NCBI RefSeq assembly: GCF_000004195.4
Contig: NC_030679.2
Coordinates: forward strand, 20,427,212-20,491,211
Source of the DNA: Xenopus tropicalis
Lineage: Eukaryota > Chordata > Amphibia > Anura > Pipidae
Length of the DNA: 64,000 bases
Direction of reading: 5' to 3'
Both the position numbers and the translations under genes were made by a program. How positions within the stretch are numbered: position 1 is the first letter of the stretch; every line of letters starts with the position of its first letter. The notes under the pieces are model-generated. The model saw only the letters and a list, made by a program, of their open reading frames with translations, was not told the DNA's origin and searched no databases. Shown here in pieces: positions 24,885 through 36,500 of this stretch.

Positions 24885-25300
24885 AGGAACAGTAACACCA
24901 AAAAATGAAAGTGTATAAAAGTAACTAAAATATAATGTGCTGCTGCCCTGCACTGGTAAAAGTTGTGTGATTACTTCAGAAAGTCTACTATAATTTATAT
25001 AAATAAGTTGCTATGTAGCCATGGAGGCAGCCATTAAAAGGAGAAAAGGCACAGGCACATAGCAGATAACCAATAAAACACTATTGTATTCTACAGAACT
25101 TATCTGTTATCTGCTATGTAACCTGTGCCTTTTCTCCTGTTTTCCAGCTTGAATGGCTGCCCCCGTGCCTACACAGCAGCTTATTATATAAATTATAGTA
25201 GTGTTACTGTAGCAAACACACCAGTTTTACCAGTGCAGGGCAACAGTGCATATATTTTTATTACTTTAAAGCTCTTTCATTTTTTAGTGTTACTGTTCCT
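24885..25300. mobile_element. Long-foldback MITE with TTAA flanks
   Basis: The ends AGGAACAGTAACACC and GTGTTACTGTTCCT are inverted repeats of about 27 bp with one mismatch and are flanked by TTAA on both sides (24881-24884, 25301-25304). Internally GCACATAGCAGATAAC and GTTATCTGCTATGTAACC form a second hairpin. The TTAA target suggests a piggyBac- or Kolobok-type helper. A degenerate relative lies at about 60050-60260. Confidence 0.8.
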
Positions 25301-25828
25301 TTAAATTCAAAATACTCAAAGAATAAAACTAATCAACATCAGATAGGAATGTCTGCCTGATGCTAGAAGTTACTTTTAAGGTCAAAAGTCTTTTTAAGAG
25401 TATTCCAAAAACTTTCATTGACTTTCAATGACATATGGGTAAAATATTATTTATATTATCAGTTCATGATCAGGAGGCTGCCACCTATACAAAACACTGC
25501 AAATAATACTGTAATAAATATAGTGTTCAAGGAAGACATGAGCACTTTTATTTATTTAACTTTCAGTTTAAGGCTTTTTCAAATGTACAATGTATTTAAA
25601 AAGGGTACTATCTGAAAATAACAATTGAATACAAGCTTCAGCCTCATGGTAATAAAGATTTCTAAATATACTGAATTAAATGGTATTGTTTCTTAACAAA
25701 ATAAAGTTACTCTTCAGTATTTCCCTCTCAGCACTCTGTCTATTTTCAAGCAGGAGTTGGAGTCAGATTGGCAGTTCAAATAAATTGGTTTGTGCTTTGC
25801 TCCCTTTGCCCAGACAATGTACTGATAT

Positions 25829-26158
25829 TAAGCTGGCCATACACTTGAAGTTCTGCCAAATGAGCTGATCTTTTCTCAATATGCTCGCCTTGAGGTGAGG
25901 AAAGCGGTATCTGAGCAGATCCGATCATTCAGACAACGGTAAATGCCGGCCATCGGGTTGAGAACTGAATCAACAATGGCAATATAATCCATGCTACAAT
26001 AGGATTTTTAAACCGGCCTGATGAATATCTGGGCAATTTTCAGCCTGATATTGGTTGGGCAGGTCAGTAAGAGGGCCCCATACAAGGGCCAATCAGCTGC
26101 TGACTTTGTACTGAAGGACCAAATCAACAGCATTTATCGGCCCATGTATGGCCACCTT
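25829..26158. mobile_element. CCATACAC-ended MITE, diverged copy
   Basis: The left end is TGGCCATACACTTG and the right end CCATGTATGGCCACC, with the same CGATC/GGCAGG interior pattern as 23713-24054. Confidence 0.7.
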
Positions 26159-26189
26159 TCCTGTCATTCATAATTAGTTAGCAACATTG

Positions 26190-26356
26190 GTTTATTGTCA
26201 CAATGTCACCAAGGGACCAAATGACAACAGTAAATGCAGGCCATCGGGGTAAAGACCACATCAATGAGCCAATGTGTTCCTTGCCCCGATGGGAATTTTA
26301 AACCTGCCCGAAGGACCAAATCAGCAGCTTTTACCATCCCCGTGTATGGCCACCTT
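26190..26356. mobile_element. CCATACAC-ended MITE, partial copy
   Basis: It holds only the inner and right part of the family, ending CCGTGTATGGCCACCTTAA. Confidence 0.6.
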
Positions 26357-26934
26357 AACTATTTGTTAAAATAACCAAGTAAGAGTAAAATGATTATATC
26401 AGACACAGATTAGAATTCCAATTGATGAAAGTTTCCCGTTTCCATAAGATGAAGCTTCTATTGAAATGTTACTTTCACAGTGGTTTCCCTTTATCGATTT
26501 CTAAGTGATTATTTAAAAATGAAAAGAACTAAAAGTACTTTCTCCACTTGTATAAATCAGCTTATTAAGCCGGACTGTGGGAGCACATGACTAACTTACA
26601 GTATATACATGTTATTTATACTGGGCTCCTAATTCCCAGTGATCATTTAAGAATGTCAGCTTTTAGCAATGGCTGTTTGGATTTAGTACATTTAACGTTT
26701 GCTTTAAAAATTCCCAAACCAATATAAAAACAAATCTGAAATCTTAAAAATAAAGTCTTCCAAATCAGAAGGAAATAAATAACTGTAACCATTCTTTATA
26801 TTTACATACACACATATATTTGCAAAATGTGTTTTTTTTCTCAGCATTACCTGAGTTTTATTAATATCAACATGGTCGTAAAAAAAACAAAAAAAAACAA
26901 GGCAAAAGTGAATAGCACTTGATTTAAGGGTAAG

Positions 26935-27236
26935 TACAGGTATGGGATCTATTATCCAGGAAGCTCTATATTACAGGAAGGCCATCTCCCATAGAGTCCA
27001 TTTTAAGCACATAATTCAAATATTTATACATTATTTTCTTTTTCTCTGTAAAAATATAAAAGTACCTTGTACATGAGGGTATCTAAGATGCATGAATCCA
27101 TATTGGTGGCAAAACAATCCCATTGGATTTATTTAATATTTAAATGACAAAGTATGGTGATCCAAATTACAGAAATACCCCTTATGTGGAAAACCCCAGG
27201 TTCCCAGCATTCTGGATAACAGATCCTATACCTGTA
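26935..27236. mobile_element. CAGGTATGGGA-family MITE, complete
   Basis: TACAGGTATGGGATC at the left and TCCTATACCTGTA at the right, with the CATAGAGTCCAT core. Confidence 0.85.
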
Positions 27237-27494
27237 ATGTACTGAACACCAAGGTTTTGAAAGATTTGTGGATCTGCAGTATGATTATTATGGATCACAG
27301 GAGAGACAGGGTTATTTCAGATAATGACTTTCAATACAGATCTTGTTGCCCAGGTACAGTGGAGCTAAAATGCCCTTAAATGCAGAGACACCCAATTTAA
27401 TAATAATTACAAATGTGGATGGAGGTTACTAGCAGCAAGGGATCAGCTTCCGCTCTTATTGATTCAGCCTCATTACTAACATTTTCAAGTCTTC

Positions 27495-27500
27495 TTTATT
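27495..27500 (-). promoter_or_regulatory. Candidate polyadenylation signal of rapgef6
   Basis: AATAAA on the minus strand, 20 nt after the stop codon. A longer 3' untranslated region is possible. Confidence 0.35.
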
Positions 27501-27520
27501 GCCATGTAAACAACAAGCAT

Positions 27521-27546
27521 TTAAACTGCTGACATTTGTTCATCTT
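27521..27546 (-). CDS. rapgef6: rapgef6 last coding exon (26 nt, PDZ ligand)
   Basis: After TTATTTACAG the minus strand reads E(D)EQMSAV and TAA. The recalled RAPGEF2/6 ends are EQVSAV. The phase fits the previous exon only through its GTAGGT donor. It lies 5.9 kb downstream, beyond a nested transposon. Confidence 0.8.
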
Positions 27547-30500
27547 CTGTAAATAAAAGAAGAAAATATGTTATAGCCCACGTGCCATACGCATTCAGTT
27601 GCACAAACACAATGCAAGCAACAAGGAACAGGCCAGGGAGAACTATATATCTGCCTTTTGGCTATTGGAGCTAAGCTTTCATATCAAGACTCATTTATAA
27701 ACTGTATTTAATTTTTACAAGAACTTGTAATTAAGAGCAATTAAGCCAACGTGTTACCCAAGGATAAAAATATCGCCATATATAAATGGATATTATGATA
27801 TGTCGTGCCATGGTATGCTGTATGACCCAGATGTAAAGCATTTAGTGGAGGTATATAGCCCATATAAATATATAGTTGTGTGTACAAAAAAATTGTAAAT
27901 CATGTTTCAAAAGTTGTGCACATTGAGACTTGGCCAGATTTGCTTCTTGTGTATTTGTGTTCGGGAGCTCATTAAATGTTTTTTTTCTTCTTAAAACAGC
28001 AATTCAAGGGCTTAGCATAATACCTTTAGGGCTAAACTCCACTGTGAGATTTTGATCAGATTTTGTGGATCAGATTTTATGCAACAGCATTACATTTTGT
28101 AAGATCCTAAAAAATCTGATCTCCATGGGCTGTAATGTAAAGTCAGATCAGATAAAGTTGGATGGAGTGTTTTGTCCTTAAGTCCAAGTCTGTCAGACTC
28201 TTCTACACTAATATGCCTAAGCTACACTTGTGTGTGTTTTACATGCTGACTGTAAAGCTGTTAGTGCGGAATGGCAGTCTGATTTACTCCCTGATGCACT
28301 CCATTAACTACCAAAAGTTGCATATTGTATAAGTACCGTACACACTTTCACCCCAAAAGCAGCTGAACACCAGGGGCTTGTAAATGCAATCACAGCCGAC
28401 AACTACTTCTACCTTGTGCTGAAGGAGAACATGATATTATCCCTTTAAATAGATATAATTTTGATATTTCGCTCCTAACCTTTTATTTCCTAAGGTAACA
28501 CCTCTTATTATAAGCAGTAAGTGTTTGTCAGTATGATTAAATATAATCATAGATTAAATATACTCATAGATATTCTCAAGAAAATGCAGATTTCTAAAAA
28601 TAAAAATAAAAAATTGGGAGGGATGTTACCAGTAGAAAACCGAGTCAGATATCAGATACCAATCTCTAGGTGTTCTAAAGAGTAATTGTATGGAAAAGTC
28701 TTTAATTTTATCACTTGAAAAATGGTAACTTTTTTTCTTTTTTTAACAGATTCTTTACAAAAAAATATACAAGACAAAAAGTACAAGGGCTTGGAAAAAA
28801 TAAACTGCTGTGTTTGATATTATGCCTTGCAACCAGCTCTAGAGTTGATTACATGTCAGAAAGGAAAAGGGCTACTGAGGCTTCTTTATTGGATTCCTCA
28901 CTCATTGGATGATACTTATACTTAAACAGCAGCTTATCCTGTCTCTGGTTCTATTCATTTCTGAGCAGGTTAATGTTCAAAAGCCCTATGACCTGAGGAG
29001 ATATAGGCTAAATAGTTAGAAGCAAAAGGGCCCACGGACACCTGGGCCCACCAGGAGTTTTCCATATATTTAATGCAATCTCCCTGTTGCATTAACCTTC
29101 TCAGCTGTTTCTATCTGCCAGAAAATGTGACTATTGAAAGCACGAATGAAGTAGTTACCTTAGCATTGCTTAGAGCAGTGGTCCTAAAACTGTGAGGCTC
29201 CCCCCCCCCCCCACTAGTGCGGCTCAAAGCTTTGGTTGGTGGGGGGGCTCAGCCTAAAGGCCAGATGAGGACATATTTGCGTAGAGTGCCTATTATATAT
29301 AATAGTTCTGGAATGCCATCTTGAAGGTCAGTCAGAGCAAGGTTTGGGGAAAACACATACTTGATATGCTGCAACTATGGCTCAGTGACTGACACAGCGC
29401 AATTTTTCATATGTCAGTAACAATTTTAAGGGCTAAATGGGCCCTATACAAATATTGGTCCTTAACCCTTTCACTGCCAAGACCGTAGGTACTACGTCGT
29501 TTTAAAAAAAGCAGTTACCTGCCAACGCCGTAGTACCTACGTTCTTTCAGGCAGAGCGCTTCTCTCTGCATCGGCGGCAAAAGCCGCCGGTGCAGAGAGA
29601 CAGATGTGCCCCCAACCCCTTCGGCAAGGAGCCGAGGGGGTTGGGGGGGATGGCCCTGCGATGCGATTGCCGCAGGACCATCCTACAAGCAGCAGATGCG
29701 ATCGCATCGCATCTGCTGCTTGTACTGCTTCCTGCTTCCCCCCTGAGCCGCCTCCTACCTACTTCCTCCAGACGGCTGCAAGATTGTTGGAGCAGGGAAT
29801 CGATCTGATCTTCAGGACAGGTAAGTGTGAGTTTATTTTTATTTATACACACTTTTACACACACTTACACATATTTATATACATTTATACACACATACAA
29901 CACAATTTAGCACAGGTTTTTTTTTTTCCACTTTGCACACTTATTTACACTTATATACACTTATATACACTCATATACACACTTTCACACAACTTTTACA
30001 TGTGCACATGTATACACAAACTCACAAAAAAAATTTTAAATTTTTTTTTTCCATTTAACTTCTTCTTTTTTTTTTTTATTTCCCACAAAAACTGTTTATT
30101 TGGACAGCGTGACTATTGGATCAGATATTCTAACCACTAATTACACTGTCATGTGACTTATTTTGTTGTTTCATTGATTTGCACAATTTTTGTGGTTTTA
30201 TTGCATTTTTATCCCTATATTAGTATTCCTGATCTGTTTTTAGCGTAGCTTTGCCAGGTGTAACTTTGGTGTACAACAATAACTTTACCTATTTTGAATT
30301 CATCAGAATGTGTACTTTCCAAAAATATATGGTTTTCTGGGGGTCTCTGTATAGTTAGGGGGGGGTTACAGCACATAATACACTGACAGGGGGCTCTGTG
30401 TGTAAAAGCTGAGTTGGCAGGCGAGAAATCCTTATGCGCTATTTTCATTTTAGGGTCAGTACACACCGCAGACTTTGGTATATCTATGCATATTGGGCAT

Positions 30501-33500
30501 CAAACTGTTCAGTAGACCTTAGGTGTTCCTATTTGGGGTGACTTGCCTTTGTACGCAAGAAATTGTGTGAGATAAATGCGGCAAACTGCAACATTTTTAT
30601 GTGATTTTCTGAAAAGTCATAAAAACCACTAACTTTAGGAAAGCTTTGCGGCTTGGTACTTTTGTGTAGAAAAGACTCTTTACCCTTGTTGGATTTGTCA
30701 GAATGTGTACTTTCCAAAAATATATGGTTTTCTGGGGGTCTCTGTATAGTTAGGGGGTCTTATTGCACATAATATGCTGTCAAGGGGCTCTGTGTGCAAA
30801 AGCCGAGTTGGCAGACGAGAAATCCATATGCGCTATTTTCATTTTGGGTTCAGTACACACCACAGACTTTGGTATATCTATGCATATTGGGCATCAAACT
30901 GTTCAGTAGGCCTCTGGTGTTCCTATTTGGGGTGAGTTGCCTTTGTACGCAAGAAATTGTGTGAGATAAATGAGGCAAACTGCAACATTTTTATGTGATT
31001 TTCTGAAAAGTCATAAAAACTACTAACTTTAGGAAAGCTTTGCGGCTTGGTACTTTTGTGTAGAAAATACTCTTTACCCTTGTTGGATTTGTCAGAATGT
31101 GTACTTTCCAAAAATATATGGTTTTTAGGGGTCACCCTACATTTCTGCAGCTTCTACCCCTCATAAAACTGCCGTGTGTTTATGAATTAGGTAAAGATAA
31201 GCCATGAAATTAGTGTGCACAAGGTATATTTGGGGGTCTCTAAGTGCCATGTGCTTTGATAAACCTATGTACAGTGGGCATCAAACTGTTCAGTAGACCT
31301 CTGGGGTTCATATTTAGGGAGGTTTGTCTTGGTACCTAATGACCTGTATGCTGCATAGTTGAAGTTTTGAGGTGATTTTTGGAAATGCCATAAAAATCGT
31401 CAAACTTATGAAAGCTTTATTGCTTGGTACTTTGGAGTAGAAAGACATGGGTACCCATTTTAGATTCGGGGGAATGTGTACTTTCCAAAAATATATGACT
31501 TTCTGGGGTGAGCGTACTTTTTTGTAGCTTTATCCCACATATAATGATGTAAATGTGTTGATTTTGCAGGAGCTGAAAAAGTATATATGGGGGTATGTTC
31601 ACATTGGGGCCCCTACATGCCACATACTTAGGTAAACCTATACATATTGGGCATCAAAATGTTCAGCTGGCCCCTGGCGTTCATATTCAGGGTGTTTTAT
31701 CTTGGTACCTAATGCTATGTGGGAGATAAGATGCTGGAAACTGGAAGCTTTGAGTGGATTTTTGGAAATGTTATCAAAATTGCCAACTTTAGGAAAGCTT
31801 TGCAGCTTGGTACTTTGGAGTAGAAAGACATGGGTACCCATTTTAGATTCGGGGGAATGTGTACTTTCCAAAAATATATGACTTTCTGGGGTGAATGTAC
31901 TTTTTACTAGCATTATCCCACATATAATGATGTAAATGTGTTGATTTTGCAGAAGCTGAAATGACAGAAATGATAGATCATATGGGGGTATGTTCACATT
32001 GGGGCCCCTACATGCCACATTCTTAGGTAAACCTATACATATTGGGCATCAAACTGTTCAGTGGGCCCCTGGCGTTCATATTTAGGGTGTTTTATTTGGT
32101 TACTTTTTGACCTTTAGGAGTTAAGATACTATAGACTGGAAGCTTTGAAGCGATTTTTAAAATTTTTTACAAATTTTGATAAAAACCAATAACTTTAGGA
32201 AAGCATTGTGACTTGATAGTTTGGAGTAGACAGACAGTTGTGCCTATTCTGGATTCCCCAGAATCTGTTCTTTCTAAAAATGTAAATTTTCTGGGATAAA
32301 CTTTCTGTTAGCGGAATTTTGGGCCTTAAAATCTAAAGTATGCAGCTTTCTGGAGCAGTGCTTTGGAAATTTGGTAGTTTACTGCTGGAGGGTTTTGACC
32401 TATACAAGTGAGAAATCTCCATAAAACTATATATATTTGGTATTGGCACGTTCAGGAGACATGGGACTTTCTAAATCAGGTGTATTTTCATGCATAAAAT
32501 ATTTTTTGTTTCTGGTATATGTGTTTATATTATGGAAAATATTATTTTTTTTTCATTTTTTAGACATTTAGAAGCCTATATCTTGTTACAAAATTGGAAT
32601 TACACAAATTCTACCATATTTTAAAAGCTTAGGTTGTCCGGAAAAAAACAATATATTGTTTTCCTGGGTAAAATAAAAGTCCCCCCGAGGAAAGGCCCCT
32701 AAAGTCAAACAGTGCGAAATGTTCAAAAACTGTCTGGCAGTAGAAGTTCCACTTTGTCCAAAACGGCTGGCAGTGAAAGGGTTAAAGGGAAGCTTAACAC
32801 AAGGTCTGAAAACCACTGGCTTAGAGTTTTTTACACTGTGAGTTTCCCTGCAGAATTGGACCTCGTACTGGAGGATACCAACTAACACAGACCTCTCATT
32901 GCCTCTCATGATTTTTATATAAGGCTTTGTGAAAATAGGAATGTTATTATAATACACAAGAGCATGAATATTATCCATACAAATGGTGCTTGGTGATGTA
33001 AACAGTTATAACAGGTGTTTAGTGATGTCATTTCAAACAACTTACTGAAACCTGTGTATTATAATAAATAATGTACCCCGTGTTGGGAAATATGAGGATA
33101 GTAGAAGTCACCTCGGAGTTCCATGACCTGTTTAAAATTGGTCAGCCTTCAGCCTTGTGCTTTTATATAGTCACGGAACTCCTCTGTGACTTGTAATATC
33201 CTTATATTTTACAACAGGGGGTAAATTATTCACTATATGATCTCACTTCAAACTAAAAGCTGTTAAACACATGCAAAGTCAAAGTAAATCATAAACAAAT
33301 AATGATTGTGCTTTCGAGCCATGAATAAGCCAGGTTGTTACAAGCAGGTTTTACATTTAGAAAAGGAGAATGGAGAGAAGGCAACAACGTGCAGTGAAAT
33401 TTTTTCTGACATTAAAATGTGATGTTGTTAAATTTTTACTATAGAAAGACGGCTTTCAACCTACCATCTTCTTTACTATCTCTGTCAGCCTGTACATTAG

Positions 33501-36500
33501 GATAAGGCTGATGCCGGTTATGCCAATGGGTTATCATCTTCTGTGAGACACATGAGACTGGTTCAACACAGGCTGATGAAAGCCTAGAGAGGTCTTTATG
33601 TATCATCTTTGACCTCTGTATCGCCACACTATAATCTGGAGGTTTTAAGTGCGCTTGGTGGGGTTGTCCTTCCTTTATGTCGGCTAATGATATCCCCTGG
33701 TAGCCTGGAGGAGTGGGAGGTGGCTCCCTATACCTACTGTCCTTCTGGGATGAGGTGACACAGTACACTAGCACAGCGGGAGACAAGCAATGAAATTAAT
33801 GTTAATGAGAGAACAAAGGTTTTTGAAAAAAACAATAAATAAATAAAAACTGAAATGTTACAATGGCAAAACAAAGACTGGTAACCAAATGAAAGCAAAA
33901 TAAAAAGGCAAATGCAGGGAAGTTGGTTATGATGGCAGCTCCAACCCTATGCCTTGCGAATCATGGCAGAAGAACAGAAATAAAAGTGTTGCATGTAGAT
34001 ACCAATTTTATGTACCCGGGTTTTATGTTTTCCTGGAAATTATGCCTGTTTTTTGCGGCCCCATACAGACAAGCTGCTTCCCTGCTTTCAGAATTTACAT
34101 TGTATTGACGCCGCCCCCTGGGAAAGGTAAAATCGGGGTTCGACTGTATTTGTAATCTCATATCTTACAGCACACAAAAGGTTACCTCCTGGGATTTAAT
34201 CTTTAGGAAATAAAAAAATTATAATCAATTACATGTCAGCCCTTTCATTCCTCTCACTAAAACATGGAAATGTATTTCTTCTTCAGAACACGCAAACATG
34301 TCTTGCTGTTCTGCAAATATTATTCATAGTAACATAGTAATTTAGGTAAAAAAAAACAAAACGCACATCTCCATTAAGTTCATTGAAACCTGGCTAATGG
34401 CTAACTGATCCATAGGAATGCAAAAAAAAACCCATCTGAAGCCTCTCTAATTTGCCACAGAGGGGAAAAAAATTCTTCCTGCCCCTAAGATGGCAATCGG
34501 ACCAGTCCCTGGATCAGATGTACTAAGAGCTATCTCCCATACCCCTGTATTCCCTCACTTGTACTGAGAACTATCTCCCATACCCCTGTATTCCCTCACT
34601 TGTACTGAGAGCTATCTCCCCTACCCCTGTATTCCCTCACTTGTACTGAGAGCTATCTCCCCTACCCCTGTATTCCCTCACTTGTACTGAGAGCTATCTC
34701 CCCTACCCCTGTATTCCCTCACTTGTACTGAGAGCTATCTCCCCTACCCCTGTATTCCCTCACTTGTACTGAGAGCTATCTCCCATACCCCTGTATTCCC
34801 TCACTTGTACTGAGAGCTATCTCCCCTACCCCTGTATTCCCTCACTTGTACTGAGAGCTATCTCCCATAACCCTGTATTCCCTCACTTGCTAAAAAGCCA
34901 CCAAACCCCTTCTTAAAATTATATAATGTATCAGCCAGCACGACTGATTCGGGGAGGGAATTCCACAACTTCACAGCTCTCACTGTAAAGAAGAAAACTC
35001 CTTTTTGAATATTAAGATGGAATGGGTGCCATTGTGTCTGCTGGAACCTAATACTGCTAGCCAATAAAGCATTAAATAGATATTATCTGATCCTCATATA
35101 TTTATCAAATCTCCCCTTAAGATCCTCCAGTGTAAACAACCCCCAACAACTCCAGTATTTTCCCCCCATATCTTTAACAGCTTATTTGCTGTTCCTTGTG
35201 CTCTCTCTAATTAAAATACATTGTGTTTGAGCACCAGAGACCAAAACTGCACTATGTATTCCAGATGGGGCCTTAACTGGGCTATATAGTTTCTATATAG
35301 TATCATCTGGAAGCACTGGTATATTAATTATAATGCCCACCCAAATTATTAGTTAAGCCAGATAGCAGGCCCTAAACACAACAGTAAAACCACTTGAGTA
35401 AAAAGCTTTGATGGTTATAGTTAAATAAATCTATAAATGCAAAATTTACCCAAATCATCTGCCATAATTAAAAAAAAAAAAAAAAAAAATCAGATTCTTT
35501 ATCGGAGGACAACACACACAAACTCAGTAATGTTAAATGCCAACCACCAGCCTCTCCGATTCCCTAAATGAAACAAAACTTTTGATACCTCTCCATAGAA
35601 AGTCCTACCATAGCCTTGGCCTTCAGGGAGCTAGCCAGGTTTGAAGGGCTTTTAGCAAAAACAGCACGAAAGAAGCTACATGGCTTCCATGGGAGCATTA
35701 TAGTGGCACAAGTTAAAAAAAAAGCTGCCTTCCTACATCCTTCTGCTTTCTTAGGCCTAGGCTGATGATCAGCACCCAGCTACCCAATTTACAGGTTCCT
35801 CTCCCCATATACCGTTCTTTCTTACCTCTTACCAGTTACTGTAGTTATGACTTCAACATTTCTATGTTGTAATTGACTGTTTTGGGAAAGTTCCCTTGTG
35901 ATGGATATTAAATCCTTATTCATCACTAGTCAAGAGAAAAATCTGGACTAGTGTGCATGCAACTGTCAAAAGTTGTCACTGGGGTGGTTTTAAAAAAAAA
36001 AAAAAAAAAAAATGATTTCTGCTTTCTCAAGAAATAGGTTATCTGAACAATCAACTGACTGAACAATTAGAGCCTGAATTTGATACTTTAATAGCGCAGA
36101 GAAAGAATGTTTGTATATCTGATGATGATATATCATAGCAGCCATTTCTGAAATAAGGAGTTGAGTTAACCAACGAGTCCATTAAATCAGCACGGTGGTT
36201 CCCCTGGAAGTGCAGCAGAAATTAAGCACTATCCTGTGATACTCTCTGCAAATCATTTTAGAGGAGGCAGCTGCCGTTATTGAGCAACGTTTTCATGAAG
36301 GTCTCCTTGAATGCAGTAAGCCCAATGGAATGCTCTTGCTGAGCCACACGGTATAGACCTAGGGCATAAGCCATTATGCATATCCCTTGCAGCAATAATC
36401 AAACAAATATACATTTCTTACCTATCAGTCCTTTTTCAGTAGTGGAAGTAACTGTTTTATAAAAGACATCTAATTGTTGGCCCAAAGCCTCTGTTTTTTC

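Larger units (their letters stand above)
29466..32781. mobile_element. piggyBac-like non-autonomous element with satellite core (copy 2, complete)
   Basis: Perfect 13-bp terminal inverted repeats CCCTTTCACTGCC (29466-29478) and GGCAGTGAAAGGG (32769-32781), with TTAA at 29462-29465 and 32782-32785. The left arm has a subterminal palindrome (CCGTAGGTACTACGTCG paired with GCCGTAGTACCTACG near 29483-29542) and other GC-rich hairpins to about 29720. Tandem units fill 30200-32440. No transposase frame is visible. Confidence 0.92.
29176..32818. mobile_element. hAT-type MITE interrupted by a piggyBac-like insertion
   Basis: The outer ends CAGTGGTCCT (29176) and AACCACTG (to 32818) are flanked by a perfect 8-bp duplication GCTTAGAG (29168-29175 and 32819-32826), the hAT hallmark. 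Without the insertion the element would be 323 bp. It is split at a TTAA by the element at 29466-32781. It lies in the last intron of rapgef6. Confidence 0.85.

Noticed and set aside
29547..30140. Frames of 105 and 178 codons in the piggyBac-like left arm
   Set aside because: They lie in hairpin-rich and (CACA/TATA)-rich DNA, share no motif with piggyBac transposase and overlap on both strands.
33439..33464. Reading the rapgef6 PPTPPGY exon through to the stop at 33439
   Set aside because: It gives a tail (RLKAVFL) unlike any family member. Splicing at GTAGGT to the 26-nt exon gives the conserved SAV end.
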